Below, in pieces: positions 16,703 to 24,623 of a stretch of 32,317 nucleotides of DNA. The translations under genes and the position numbers were made by a program. The notes under the pieces were generated by a model that was not told the DNA's origin, ran no database searches, and saw nothing but the letters and a program-made list of their open reading frames with translations. Every line of letters starts with the position of its first letter. Position 1 is the stretch's first letter. This DNA comes from Archaeoglobus sp. JdFR-24 (GTDB lineage: Archaea; Halobacteriota; Archaeoglobi; Archaeoglobales; Archaeoglobaceae), in NCBI GenBank assembly GCA_002011215.1, contig MTML01000066.1:1-32317 (forward strand), written 5' to 3'.

Positions 16703-17787
16703 TCAATCTCCCCCATTATTTTCTCTATTGGCCTATATTCAACATCATAACCAAAGTACTTGGGGCCAGCAACTTCCAGCCCTTTTTCACTCCTCCACAT
16801 CTCGCTGCAAGGTATTCCAATAACGAAACATCTGTAACCGTATTTCACCGATTCGGTCGTTATAGGCACAGCCGTTTCTAAATCAAGAAGAGTTATTAAA
16901 TCGGGGACACTTGCAACAACCTTGCCATCTTTTATAGCGACGAGGTTTTCATTTTGTATGTGAACTTCTAAAATCTGACCTTTATATTCACCTATACCTT
17001 CAATTTTTATCTCTCCTTTTGCAAATCCTCCAGTAGTTCTTCTTTCGACATCCACAATCTTGCCTTTGAAAATCTCGAATCCCTGAGATGCTTCCAAAAC
17101 TGCCTCAATAGGATTCTCCTTTTTATCTATAGCCTCTTTTATAGCTGCACCAAGTCTTTCCGCGAATCCCAGTGTGCCTGAAATTGCAACTTTCTTCAAA
17201 TCTTTTCCGGTCATCGGATATAAAGCGATCCAGGCGGTACCTCCAAATCTGATTGTTATATCTCTTGCAATCCATTCGGCCCAATAATTGTCACACGTTT
17301 TAAGTAGAACAATATTGTCTCTCTCGTCTGCAAGAGCCATAGGAGTCACAGTAATTCCGTTTATATGGAACGTAGTCATCTGCAACTCAGGAAAAGCTCT
17401 TCCCATTCCATCAGCGTCCACAATCGGAATACCCATTTTTGCTCCAACTGCTAATGGAAAGGTTGAGTTCAATCCACCGGCTTCGATTGGCATAGTTGCA
17501 TAGACTTCTCTTCCCAGATAATCACCTAAAGCCTTAAAAGCGTTGATTATTTCCGTTCCTTTTGGTAACTTCTCAAATATAACAGTCGGTGAACCCATTC
17601 CTGCAGAAGGGATAATAAGGGCGTCGTCAGGTACCTCTTTTACATCCATGATGTTAATCTCATATCCCTCTTCTAAAGCTTGTATAGCTGTAAGTTTTCC
17701 AAGATATGGATCTCCTCCACCTCCAGTCCCCAAAATCGCTGCACCAACAGCCAAATTCTCGACGTCTTCTTTTTCTAAACTCCTCAC
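16699..17787 (-). CDS. DUF917 family protein (second paralog)
   Basis: First gene of the cluster, 362 residues. The N-terminal loop AAILGTGGGGDPYLGKLTAIQ, the patch GMGSPTVIFEKLP, the central IVDADGMGRAFPELQ and the later PMTGKDLKKVAISGT are shared with the paralog at 9498-10526. It is translationally coupled to the HyuA-like gene. The family has been connected, as I recall, with desulfurization of S-methyl thiohydantoins; direct evidence for this protein is lacking. The start is GTG 17787 with GGAGGG five bases upstream. A TATA box at 17872-17881 would give a leader of about 60 bases. Confidence 0.9.
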   Translation of the reverse strand: MRSLEKEDVENLAVGAAILGTGGGGDPYLGKLTAIQALEEGYEINIMDVKEVPDDALIIPSAGMGSPTVIFEKLPKGTEIINAFKALGDYLGREVYATMPIEAGGLNSTFPLAVGAKMGIPIVDADGMGRAFPELQMTTFHINGITVTPMALADERDNIVLLKTCDNYWAEWIARDITIRFGGTAWIALYPMTGKDLKKVAISGTLGFAERLGAAIKEAIDKKENPIEAVLEASQGFEIFKGKIVDVERRTTGGFAKGEIKIEGIGEYKGQILEVHIQNENLVAIKDGKVVASVPDLITLLDLETAVPITTESVKYGYRCFVIGIPCSEMWRSEKGLEVAGPKYFGYDVEYRPIEKIMGEIE

Positions 17788-18247
17788 AAAATCCCTCCAC
17801 TTCCATATTCTCTTTTTTTGACGTGTTCACATACGTGTAGCCATACTGCCAGTACTGAAATATTTTTTCATAATATTTAAATTTATTGGAAGAACTTTTA
17901 ACAAGCATAGTTAAATTAGAAAATAATCTCCAGGTAGATCATACAACCTTCTTATCTGGCAATCCGAACAGCATATAGCTCGCTCATTCATGAGATTAAA
18001 GCCAATTATCCTAAGTAGAAGAACGGAAAATTATTCCGCGGAGCTGCAATTTTAAGACATGTGTGTATTAGTGCCACTCATGCTAAGCATCAGATAGAAA
18101 TATTTTGAATATATACATAAATTTATTATAAATATATCAACTTTCTAAGCTTTATGTCGGAGAGGCAGGTGAGATTAGGATTATTATATAGGAGGTGAAC
18201 AGCCCAGTTTTCAAGAAGGGATGTTTCCCAGTCTAAAAAATTTAACG
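17788..18247. other. Gene-poor stretch between the hydantoin island and tRNA-Arg
   Basis: About 460 bases without a convincing gene. On the left it holds the promoter and leader of the minus-strand DUF917 operon. On the right, plus-strand AT-rich DNA at 18121-18136 resembles a strong TATA box with no gene behind it; the only frames are 14 codons (18154-18198) and 13 codons (from GTG 18195), the second preceded by AGGAG. A 26-codon minus frame at 17911-17991 with a CCSDC sequence is too short to call. No repeat of the tRNA 3' end was found. Confidence 0.5.
17872..17881 (-). promoter_or_regulatory. Likely promoter of the DUF917-hydantoinase operon
   Basis: Minus-strand AATTTAAATATTATG is the best TATA candidate ahead of GTG 17787. 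The leader between about 17850 and 17788 contains ACACGTATGTGAACACGT, in which ACACGT occurs twice (direct repeat spaced by 6 bases), a possible operator. Confidence 0.4.
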
Positions 18248-18319
18248 CGGACCCGCCGGGAGTTGAACCCGGGTCTGAGGGTCCGAAGCCCCCAAGGATG
18301 TCCGCTACCCCACGGGCCC
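18248..18319 (-). tRNA. tRNA-Arg (anticodon TCG)
   Basis: Seventy-two bases fold as a full cloverleaf. The acceptor stem GGGCCCG pairs with CGGGTCC (one G-U). The anticodon stem GGGGG/CCCTC holds the loop CTTCGGA, so the anticodon is TCG (reads CGA and related arginine codons). The T arm CCGGG-TTCAACT-CCCGG is perfect. Discriminator base G. CCA is not encoded and there is no intron. It lies between the hydantoin island and the small membrane protein gene, all on the minus strand. Confidence 0.96.
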
Positions 18320-18361
18320 TTTGTAGTGTTAACTAAATTACTATTTGTCAACTGTTAGAAA

Positions 18362-18526
18362 TCACTTTCTGTTTCTGATGAGGAGTGCACATAATGCAGA
18401 CATTAAAAGACCTGCAAAGAAAATAACACCAATATCGAACCTATTATAAATCGATAACCACTCATAAACGAGAACCATTGTTGAAAAAACTGCTATTACT
18501 GCGAGACCGACATCGATTGAGTTCAT
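18362..18526 (-). CDS. Small two-helix membrane protein
   Basis: From ATG 18526 the protein has 54 residues: MNSIDVGLAVIAVFSTMVLVYEW, a short polar loop SIYNRFD, a second hydrophobic helix IGVIFFAGLLMSALCALLI and a basic tail RNRK. Two membrane helices with the loop probably outside (positive-inside tail). I do not recognise a family. The TATA box AATTATAT at 18549-18556 is about 26 bases before this ATG, as for a leaderless gene; a start at 18550 would lie inside that box. Its upstream region shares a promoter element with the archaellin operon, so it may belong to the motility set. Confidence 0.6.
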   Translation of the reverse strand: MNSIDVGLAVIAVFSTMVLVYEWLSIYNRFDIGVIFFAGLLMSALCALLIRNRK

Positions 18527-18548
18527 GAATGCAGTATTCAAGAACAAC

Positions 18549-18556
18549 ATATAATT
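18549..18556 (-). promoter_or_regulatory. TATA box of the small membrane protein gene
   Basis: Minus-strand AAAATTATATG centred about 26 bases before ATG 18526. Confidence 0.45.
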
Positions 18557-18578
18557 TTTGTGTTCTATTATTGGACTG

Positions 18579-18601
18579 ATTGAGTAGTTGAACCACTCAA
18601 T
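18579..18601. promoter_or_regulatory. Inverted repeat between the small membrane protein gene and the che operon
   Basis: ATTGAGTAGTT and AACCACTCAAT are 11-base arms with one mismatch around a single central base. It is placed between divergent promoters and is a good candidate for a dimeric regulator site; a structured RNA leader on the minus strand is the alternative. Confidence 0.45.
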
Positions 18602-18617
18602 TCATCACCTCCATAAT

Positions 18618-18641
18618 GAATTTACATTTTTGTAATTGCAA
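18618..18641 (-). promoter_or_regulatory. Promoter element shared with the archaellin operon (che-side copy)
   Basis: On the minus strand this 24-base segment begins TTGCAATTACAAA and ends GTAAATTC. It matches 30318-30341 at 21 of 24 positions, including the first 13 without a break. The second half is TATA-like. It points toward the small membrane protein gene. Confidence 0.5.
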
Positions 18642-18683
18642 AAATAGGTTTAGCCATTTTAAATTAAACTTTTCAACGAAAAA

Positions 18684-18692
18684 TTTATTTTA
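18684..18692 (+). promoter_or_regulatory. TATA box of the che operon
   Basis: TTTATTTTA in AT-rich DNA; transcription would begin near 18714, just before the ribosome site GGGGTGAGG (18717-18725) of the first gene. TTTTAAATTA at 18657-18666 is a weaker alternative. Confidence 0.5.
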
Positions 18693-18726
18693 TATTAACT
18701 GGAAAAAATGGGCCTGGGGTGAGGAG

Positions 18727-19326
18727 ATGGAAGTCATCAGAAAACTAATTGATAACTCGTCAGAGGGCGACCGTATTTTGATACTTTACCCGGATATGTA
18801 CAGTTTTTATATTATATCCAGGGAAATTTCTGAGATATATGAAAAATTGCTATGGCTAATATGGACTGATGCAGGAGTAGAGAGGGTAGATCATATCATA
18901 GAGAAAAATGGCTTTCCTTACAGTTCAGAGGCGATTTTTATTGGCACGGACAGAAGATGTAGCAAATTCAGTGAACTGGGTTCAATTGACCTCAAAGATC
19001 TTTCATTTGGAGTCCTTAAAGCCTTTCCCTTAGAGAACAGGATAATTATTTCCTTCGGGATTAATTTTCTTAGTATTTATGGATATGATATCAACAATGT
19101 AATCAAAACAATTATTGACCACGATAGTGGAATCCTGTTAAATTCGTTTGTAGGTGAGTATCCCAAGGAACTTGAAATTTTCCACGATGCTGTTGTTACA
19201 ATTAGAAAAAATGATAATTCCTATTTGTCGTATTATACGTACTCCGCAGTCCTCAAATTCAGTATGAGGGGTGGTCAGGCTGTAATTTCTGATTCTTTTA
19301 ATTTGCCTGAAAATGAAATGGTTTAG
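18727..19326 (+). CDS. Unknown protein, first gene of the che operon
   Basis: From ATG 18727 the protein has 199 residues; GGGGTGAGG directly upstream decides this start over the longer frame. I do not recognise it securely. It has alternating hydrophobic strands and helices: [68 protein letters not shown], then [31 protein letters not shown] and a final strand pair. The later part resembles the back half of RecA/KaiC-like domains (strand, 'short-lived' helix, '[12 protein letters not shown]'), but there is no Walker A loop, so at most a degenerate copy. No membrane helix. The receptor gene follows after 10 bases, so a role at the receptor-CheA array is likely. Confidence 0.8.
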   Translation: MEVIRKLIDNSSEGDRILILYPDMYSFYIISREISEIYEKLLWLIWTDAGVERVDHIIEKNGFPYSSEAIFIGTDRRCSKFSELGSIDLKDLSFGVLKAFPLENRIIISFGINFLSIYGYDINNVIKTIIDHDSGILLNSFVGEYPKELEIFHDAVVTIRKNDNSYLSYYTYSAVLKFSMRGGQAVISDSFNLPENEMV

Positions 19327-19336
19327 GGGTGATATT

Positions 19337-21691
19337 ATGGTGGTTGAGGCGGAGAAGGTTGTAAATTCAAAAAAAAGAGGGAATGGAAAATTAAAGGAGC
19401 TTGAAGCCGAAGTGAAAAGGCTGAAATTGGAGCTTGAGAGAAGGGATAAATATATCAGAGAACTGATAAGGCAGATACCGGCGCCGGCTTTTTTCCTGGT
19501 TCTCGATGAAGAAGGTAGGATAAAATATGTCAACGAATATGTTGCAAAAATTTATGGTGGAGATGTAGAGGATCTTATCGGAAGAAAGCCAAGTGAGATT
19601 GCCAAAAATAAAGCTGCTGAAGGCAGTACTCTCGTTGAACTTGCATTTGAGAAAAAGTTGAAAATAGAGGGGAAAGAGGGATTCCTGGAAGTGGAAAATG
19701 GAGTTTCAATGCCTATTCTGACCAGCTGTGCACCGATTTTCATCGATGACGAGTTCTCAGGAATGGTGGATTTTTTCATAGACATTTCCAAAATGAAGGA
19801 GAAAGAAAGGCTTGTGGAGGAGCTTTTTGAGAAGATTCCAGTGGCTACATTGTATATTGATAAAGATCACAAGGTTGTTTACTGGAATAGAACCGCTGAA
19901 GACTTAACTGGAGTCAAATCAGTGGATGTTATAGGGACAAACAGACATTGGTATGCATTTTATGATGAGGAGAGGCCAATCCTTGCAGATCTGGTTCTCG
20001 ACAATCCTGAGGATGCTGAGAAGTACTACAGTATAATCAAGAGATCTGATATTACTAAGGGAGCCTATGTTGTCGAGACATGGGTGAATTTGAGGAATGG
20101 AAGAAAAATCTATGCAAGGGCTACTGCTGCACCAGTATATGATGCGGATGGAAATATAATCGGAGCTATTGAAACAATAGAGGATTTGACGAAATCTAAA
20201 ATGGCAGAAGAAGAAACACAAAAAATACTCGACTTCATTCAGAATCTCTTTGTGAACATACCCCATCCCACATACATTGTTTATGCAGATACAGACTACA
20301 AGTTTAGGTACGCGAACAAAGAAGTAGCAAAGCTAACGGGAGTTGATAGCGTTAATGAGGTAATTGGAAAGGAGCCATCGGAATTATTTGTTACTGATGG
20401 AAGAAAAACTATGCTTGAAAAAACAATTGATTCGGGTAAGCCAATACTGGACAAGGAGGTCATCGTCAAGACTATCTCTGGGGTGGAGATGCCTGCACTG
20501 ATGTCATGTGTACCGATCCACAATAAAGATGGTAAGATGGTTGGAGCTATTGACGTTTTCATCGATATCACTCCGATTAAGGAGAAGGAGAAACAGATCA
20601 GGGAAACACTTGAATATACAAAAAGAAGCCTTAATAAGATCGGAAACGCAATCCTTGAGCTTCAGAGCGGAAAATTAAATGTCAGGATAGAGAAGGAGAA
20701 AGATGACGACTTTGGAAAGATATTTGATGCCTTTAACGATTTTGTAGAAATTCTGCAGGAAATAGTCAATAATATTGTCGGAGACATGAATGTAACTGTT
20801 GAGAACATCAAGGAAGCCGTAGAGGCTGTAAACCAGATGAATGCAGGTATGCAGCAGATATCTTCTGCATCCCAGCAGATTGCAACCGGAAGTGAAAATC
20901 TGAGCAGAATTGCAAACAATTCAGCTGTAGAGCTCAAGTCGGCTGAGGAGATATTCAAGGAACTGGCTAGTTCTGCAAAAGACTCATCAAACTATGCAAA
21001 CAATGCTGTTAAAACTGCTGAAATTACAAAGGAAATGGGTAGCAACGCCCTCAAGAGACTGGAAGCGATAATTCAGGAAATCAGTAAATCTGCAGAGATT
21101 GTTGATTCTCTCAACCAGGCAGTAAGGAAAATCGGTAAGGTAACAGAGAAGATAAAAAGCATAGCCGATCAAACAAACTTGCTTGCATTGAATGCAGCAA
21201 TTGAGGCAGCAAGGGCTGGAGAACATGGTAGAGGTTTTGCTGTGGTTGCAGATGAAGTCAGAAAGCTTGCAGAAGAGAGCAGAAAGAGTACAGAGGAGAT
21301 AAATGAGATCGTGGCGAGTGTGCAGGAAGAGACAAAGAAGGTAATTGAAAACATCAAGAAATCCAAGGAAGAATCAGAGGAGGGTAGCAAGGGCATAGAA
21401 GAAGCATTGAATAAAGCTGAAGAGATCGCAGAGCACGTTATGGCCATTAACAGTATGCTCGAAAATGTCCTTAAAGGAGCACAGGAGGGGGTTGAGAAGA
21501 TAGAATCAATTGCAAGAAACTTTGAAGAAGTTGCATCGACTGCCGAAGAGAATGCTGCAAGCAGTGAAGAAACGTCAGCAGCCATCGAAGAGCAGACTGC
21601 CGCAATCCAGCAGGTCAGTGCATCAATGGATAAAATCAACAGCATTGCAAATGAGACGCTTGGAACTGTGAAATCTATCTTCAAACTCTGA
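19337..21691 (+). CDS. Soluble methyl-accepting chemotaxis protein with PAS sensors
   Basis: From ATG 19337 (GGGGTGAT seven bases upstream) the receptor has 784 residues. A charged coiled coil (about 10-40) leads into three PAS domains: about 40-155 ([19 protein letters not shown]), about 160-285 ([25 protein letters not shown]) and about 295-420 ([19 protein letters not shown]). A HAMP-like linker ([26 protein letters not shown]) follows, then the long signalling hairpin whose tip is [20 protein letters not shown]. There is no membrane segment, so it senses an internal signal such as redox state or a bound ligand. PAS1 and PAS3 are more alike than either is to PAS2 and both carry S-C-x-P-I. 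It is the only receptor gene in this window. Confidence 0.94.
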   Translation: MVVEAEKVVNSKKRGNGKLKELEAEVKRLKLELERRDKYIRELIRQIPAPAFFLVLDEEGRIKYVNEYVAKIYGGDVEDLIGRKPSEIAKNKAAEGSTLVELAFEKKLKIEGKEGFLEVENGVSMPILTSCAPIFIDDEFSGMVDFFIDISKMKEKERLVEELFEKIPVATLYIDKDHKVVYWNRTAEDLTGVKSVDVIGTNRHWYAFYDEERPILADLVLDNPEDAEKYYSIIKRSDITKGAYVVETWVNLRNGRKIYARATAAPVYDADGNIIGAIETIEDLTKSKMAEEETQKILDFIQNLFVNIPHPTYIVYADTDYKFRYANKEVAKLTGVDSVNEVIGKEPSELFVTDGRKTMLEKTIDSGKPILDKEVIVKTISGVEMPALMSCVPIHNKDGKMVGAIDVFIDITPIKEKEKQIRETLEYTKRSLNKIGNAILELQSGKLNVRIEKEKDDDFGKIFDAFNDFVEILQEIVNNIVGDMNVTVENIKEAVEAVNQMNAGMQQISSASQQIATGSENLSRIANNSAVELKSAEEIFKELASSAKDSSNYANNAVKTAEITKEMGSNALKRLEAIIQEISKSAEIVDSLNQAVRKIGKVTEKIKSIADQTNLLALNAAIEAARAGEHGRGFAVVADEVRKLAEESRKSTEEINEIVASVQEETKKVIENIKKSKEESEEGSKGIEEALNKAEEIAEHVMAINSMLENVLKGAQEGVEKIESIARNFEEVASTAEENAASSEETSAAIEEQTAAIQQVSASMDKINSIANETLGTVKSIFKL

Positions 21692-21722
21692 TCTCTATTT
21701 TTAAATTTTGCAGGTGATGGCC

Positions 21723-22205
21723 ATGCAGGAAACCCGGACAATCAGCAAGGATGATACTGTTCAGGTTATCGTCTTCAACCTTGGAGAAGAGAGATATGGG
21801 GTAGAGATATCACAGGTCAGAGAGATAATCAAGCCCAGCCAGATTACGAGAATTCCAAACGCTCCTGGTTTTGTAGAGGGAGTCATTAATCTAAGGGGGC
21901 AGATTACCACGATAATCAATCTGAGAAAGCGTTTTGGAATGGAATCGAAAGATGTCGATGTAAACACCAGAATAATCGTTGTGGAGTACAAAGATGCAGT
22001 TATAGGCATGATGGTTGATACCGTCAACGAGGTCAAGTACCTCCCATCTTCAGACATAGAGGAATTACCGAACATTATCACCTCAAGAAACGAAGCAAAA
22101 TTCCTCAAAGGTGTCGGAAAGCTTCCGGATGGACTTTTGATCCTCATAGATCTAAACAAAGTGCTGAGTCAAGACGAAGTGGAAGGTTTGACAATGAAGG
22201 GATGA
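21723..22205 (+). CDS. cheW: Chemotaxis adaptor protein CheW
   Basis: From ATG 21723 the protein has 160 residues and is a single CheW/SH3-like domain: VQVIVFNLGEERYGVEISQVREII, NAPGFVEGVINLRGQITTIINLRKRFGM, RIIVVEYKDAVIGMMVDTVNEV and ILIDLNKVL. It couples the receptor to CheA. AGGTGA eight bases upstream fits ATG 21723; ATG 21717 and TTG 21708 are in frame but closer to or upstream of that site. Confidence 0.95.
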   Translation: MQETRTISKDDTVQVIVFNLGEERYGVEISQVREIIKPSQITRIPNAPGFVEGVINLRGQITTIINLRKRFGMESKDVDVNTRIIVVEYKDAVIGMMVDTVNEVKYLPSSDIEELPNIITSRNEAKFLKGVGKLPDGLLILIDLNKVLSQDEVEGLTMKG

Positions 22206-22258
22206 TATCGAAATGAATGTCGTCGACAGTCAAGTAAATTCAGGTTCTTAGTTGAAGT

Positions 22259-23068
22259 ATGAACCCGATAAAACTCCTGACAAAACAGTACAAGGATGAA
22301 AAATGGGTTGATGTGAACTTAGAAATAACCAAATCACACATTAAAATTGAAAAAAGACAGATAGAGATTAAAGCGATAAGAGATCTGGAACTTAAAGACA
22401 TTGATGGCAAAAAAGTAATTCAGATTAAACTTGACAATGAAAACCTGAACCTTCTCTTTCCTCCCAAATTGCAACTACAGGTGTTCAAGTATTTAGCATT
22501 CAATCTGAAATCAGATAAGTTCATGGTTTACTTCCTCTCTCCAGCAACAAGAGGTGGAGTGGTAGTCAGGAATTCAAAATGGGAAAAGGGCTACATGAGT
22601 GTTACTGATGGGGCAGTGTGGTTTCTATCACCACAGAAGCAAATCCGAATCTCACTCTCGAATTTAGGTTCAGTTGAACGGGATGTAAGAACTGTTGCCG
22701 GAAAGCAAAGAAACGTTCTGGTTGTTGGGCATGTAGAGGGAAATGAGGTTCTCACAAGCCTTCTTCTCTGTCCAGAAACAACTCTGGAGATGCTTCAGAA
22801 ATACCTGCTAAAGTTAATTGAGGAACATGGTAATTCAGAGGGGCTTGAAGAAATGGAAGAACAAATTGCCACCCTCATTTACACTGGACTCGATTCGGTC
22901 TCAGTGGAGCAGATGCTTGGATTGAGCACTGAAGAACTCAACAAGTACTATGACCGATTGGTTGAATTGGGCCTTGCAAAAGTTGTCAAAATAAGAAAGG
23001 AGCTTGAACTCACACCTAAGGGTGTGGCACTCGTAAGTCGGGTTCAGAAGGTTAAGAAAATCATGTGA
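22259..23068 (+). CDS. cheF: CheF, archaeal chemotaxis-archaellum adaptor
   Basis: The 269-residue protein matches the archaeal family (formerly DUF439) found only with che and archaellum genes; in Halobacterium such proteins bind CheY, CheD and the motor switch. Visible marks are the PH-like first half (WVDVNLEITKSHIKIEKRQIEIKAIRDLEL), the core ATRGGVVVRNSKWEKGYMSVTDGAVWFLSPQKQIRISLSNLGSVERDVRTVAG, and a C-terminal helix-turn-helix-like region (LIYTGLDSVSVEQMLGLSTEELNKYYDRLVELGLAKVV). The gap after cheW is 53 bases and contains the small palindrome TGTCGTCGACA (22219-22229); no strong ribosome site precedes ATG 22259. Confidence 0.85.
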   Translation: MNPIKLLTKQYKDEKWVDVNLEITKSHIKIEKRQIEIKAIRDLELKDIDGKKVIQIKLDNENLNLLFPPKLQLQVFKYLAFNLKSDKFMVYFLSPATRGGVVVRNSKWEKGYMSVTDGAVWFLSPQKQIRISLSNLGSVERDVRTVAGKQRNVLVVGHVEGNEVLTSLLLCPETTLEMLQKYLLKLIEEHGNSEGLEEMEEQIATLIYTGLDSVSVEQMLGLSTEELNKYYDRLVELGLAKVVKIRKELELTPKGVALVSRVQKVKKIM

Positions 23069-23112
23069 GGGTTGGTATCTCGATATGGGAAATCTTGGTA
23101 GGAGGTGTAACC

Positions 23113-23475
23113 GTGCCGAAGGTATTGATTGTGGATGATACAGTCTTTATGAGAAAAATCCTCAGGAATATCCTGTTCCAGGGGGGTTTAGATGTAGCTG
23201 GTGAGGCAGAAAATGGAAAACAAGCTGTTGAGTTATACATGCAACTCAAACCAGATCTTGTAACAATGGATATAGTGATGCCTGAAATGAATGGGATTGA
23301 AGCTCTGAAACAAATCAAATCTTTTGACCCGGATGCAAAGGTTGTAATGTGCACAGCTGTTGGACAGGAACAGATGGTCAAGGCTGCAGTAAAACTCGGA
23401 GCAAGAGGGTACATAGTGAAACCATTTCAGGCTCCGAAGGTGATAGAAGAGGTAAAAAAAGTACTTGGAATGTAG
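23113..23475 (+). CDS. cheY: Chemotaxis response regulator CheY
   Basis: From GTG 23113, which has GGAGGTG five bases upstream, the protein has 120 residues and is one receiver domain: acidic pair D8-D9 in LIVDDT, phosphoryl acceptor D53 in TMDIVMPEMNG, T81 in VMCTAVG and K103 in YIVKPFQ. The longer frame from 23065 overlaps cheF and is unlikely. CheY-P would act on the motor through CheF. Confidence 0.96.
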   Translation: MPKVLIVDDTVFMRKILRNILFQGGLDVAGEAENGKQAVELYMQLKPDLVTMDIVMPEMNGIEALKQIKSFDPDAKVVMCTAVGQEQMVKAAVKLGARGYIVKPFQAPKVIEEVKKVLGM

Positions 23476-23493
23476 TGTGGTATGCAACCTAGC

Positions 23494-23503
23494 AATATAT
23501 AAC
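23494..23503 (+). promoter_or_regulatory. Possible internal promoter ahead of cheB
   Basis: AATATATAAC in the 92-base gap between cheY and cheB; transcription would begin near 23524. The gap is much longer than others in the operon, which supports a second promoter for cheB-A-C-D-R. Confidence 0.35.
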
Positions 23504-23567
23504 AGTACGGGATTAAATGAAAAAGAGAGATCGAAGGAAAAAGAAAAAACACGATTATGGTGAATAG

Positions 23568-24623
23568 ATGATCAGAGTCCTTGTGGTTGATGATTCCGCC
23601 TTGATGAGATCAGCCATTTCAGATTTAATTGATTCTCAGCCTGATATGGAAGTTGTTGCTACAGCTAAAAATGGCCTTGAGGCTTTAAAACTGGTCGAAA
23701 AACACGATCCGGATGTTGTAACTCTTGACATAAACATGCCAGTTATGGATGGACTCAAAACTCTCAAAAAAATGATGGGGGAAAACCCTAAACCTGTAAT
23801 AATGCTAAGCGCCTTAACAAAGGAAGGTGCAAAAGAGACAATCGAAGCATTGAAATTTGGAGCTGTTGACTTTGTGCCAAAGCCCGGAGGAACAATCAGT
23901 CCTGACTTGAGCGAGGTGAGAGAAGAGATTATCGAAAAGATTAGGACTGTTTCCTCAATCAGCCCTTCTTTCATAAGACTTCAAAACTTAAAAAAGTTCA
24001 AACTTGGAACGGTTCACGGTAAATGGGGGAATAACAGAGATCTTGTTGTTTTGATAGGTTCATCAACCGGAGGGCCTTCTGCACTCGAGCAGATTATACC
24101 AAGACTTCCATCTGACTTCCCATGTCCAGTACTGATCGTTCAGCACATGCCCCCCAATTTCACCGAACAGCTTGCATCAAGGCTCGATTCCATGTCAGAG
24201 CTCAGAGTAAAAGAGGCCGATAATAATGATAGACTGGAAGAAGGGACAGTTTATATCGCTCCAGGTGGATTTCATATGAAAATAAGAAGATCTTTGGGTG
24301 TTTCGAGGCTAAAAATAGTTGATGGAGTTCCTGTTAATGCTGTCAAGCCCTCCATTGATGTAACCGCTGATTCTCTGGTTAGTGCATATCATGGTAGAGT
24401 GGTAGGTGTAATTTTGACAGGGATGGGGAGTGATGGGGCTTATGGTATGAAAAGAATTCGGGATTCAGGAGGTAAAGCGATTGCTTGCAGTGAAGATACA
24501 TGTGTTGTTTTTGGTATGCCCAAATCGGCCATTCAGATGAACGCTATAGACTCTATCAAGCCATTATATGAGATACCAGAAGAGATCGTAAAATTTGTTG
24601 AGGTGATGACCGGTGGATATTGA
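23568..24623 (+). CDS. cheB: Chemotaxis protein-glutamate methylesterase CheB
   Basis: The 351-residue protein has a receiver domain (1-120; D54 in TLDINMPVMDG) and a methylesterase domain (about 155-350). The catalytic triad is visible: S166 in GSSTGG, H193 in QHMPP, and the aspartate in LTGMGSDGAYGM. It removes methyl groups, and deamidates, receptor glutamates after CheA phosphorylation. GGTGAATAG precedes ATG 23568. It overlaps cheA by 11 bases. Confidence 0.96.
   Translation: MIRVLVVDDSALMRSAISDLIDSQPDMEVVATAKNGLEALKLVEKHDPDVVTLDINMPVMDGLKTLKKMMGENPKPVIMLSALTKEGAKETIEALKFGAVDFVPKPGGTISPDLSEVREEIIEKIRTVSSISPSFIRLQNLKKFKLGTVHGKWGNNRDLVVLIGSSTGGPSALEQIIPRLPSDFPCPVLIVQHMPPNFTEQLASRLDSMSELRVKEADNNDRLEEGTVYIAPGGFHMKIRRSLGVSRLKIVDGVPVNAVKPSIDVTADSLVSAYHGRVVGVILTGMGSDGAYGMKRIRDSGGKAIACSEDTCVVFGMPKSAIQMNAIDSIKPLYEIPEEIVKFVEVMTGGY

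Noticed and set aside
17660..17908. 82-codon minus frame over the start of the DUF917 gene
   Set aside because: Its 3' part is an out-of-frame shadow of the DUF917 gene and the rest is AT-rich promoter DNA.
17911..17991. Minus-strand 26-codon frame with CCSDC, ending YDLPGDYFLI
   Set aside because: Too short, no ribosome site and no further zinc-finger half; expected by chance in this stretch.
18248..18319. tRNA-Arg as an attachment site for an integrated element
   Set aside because: No copy of the tRNA 3' end and no integrase gene in the window.
18601..18612. Minus-strand GGAGGTGATGAA followed by a 10-codon TTG frame (MSGSTTQSVQ)
   Set aside because: A good ribosome site, but the frame is tiny and lies upstream of the predicted transcript start of the minus-strand promoter; may be chance or a leader peptide, not called.
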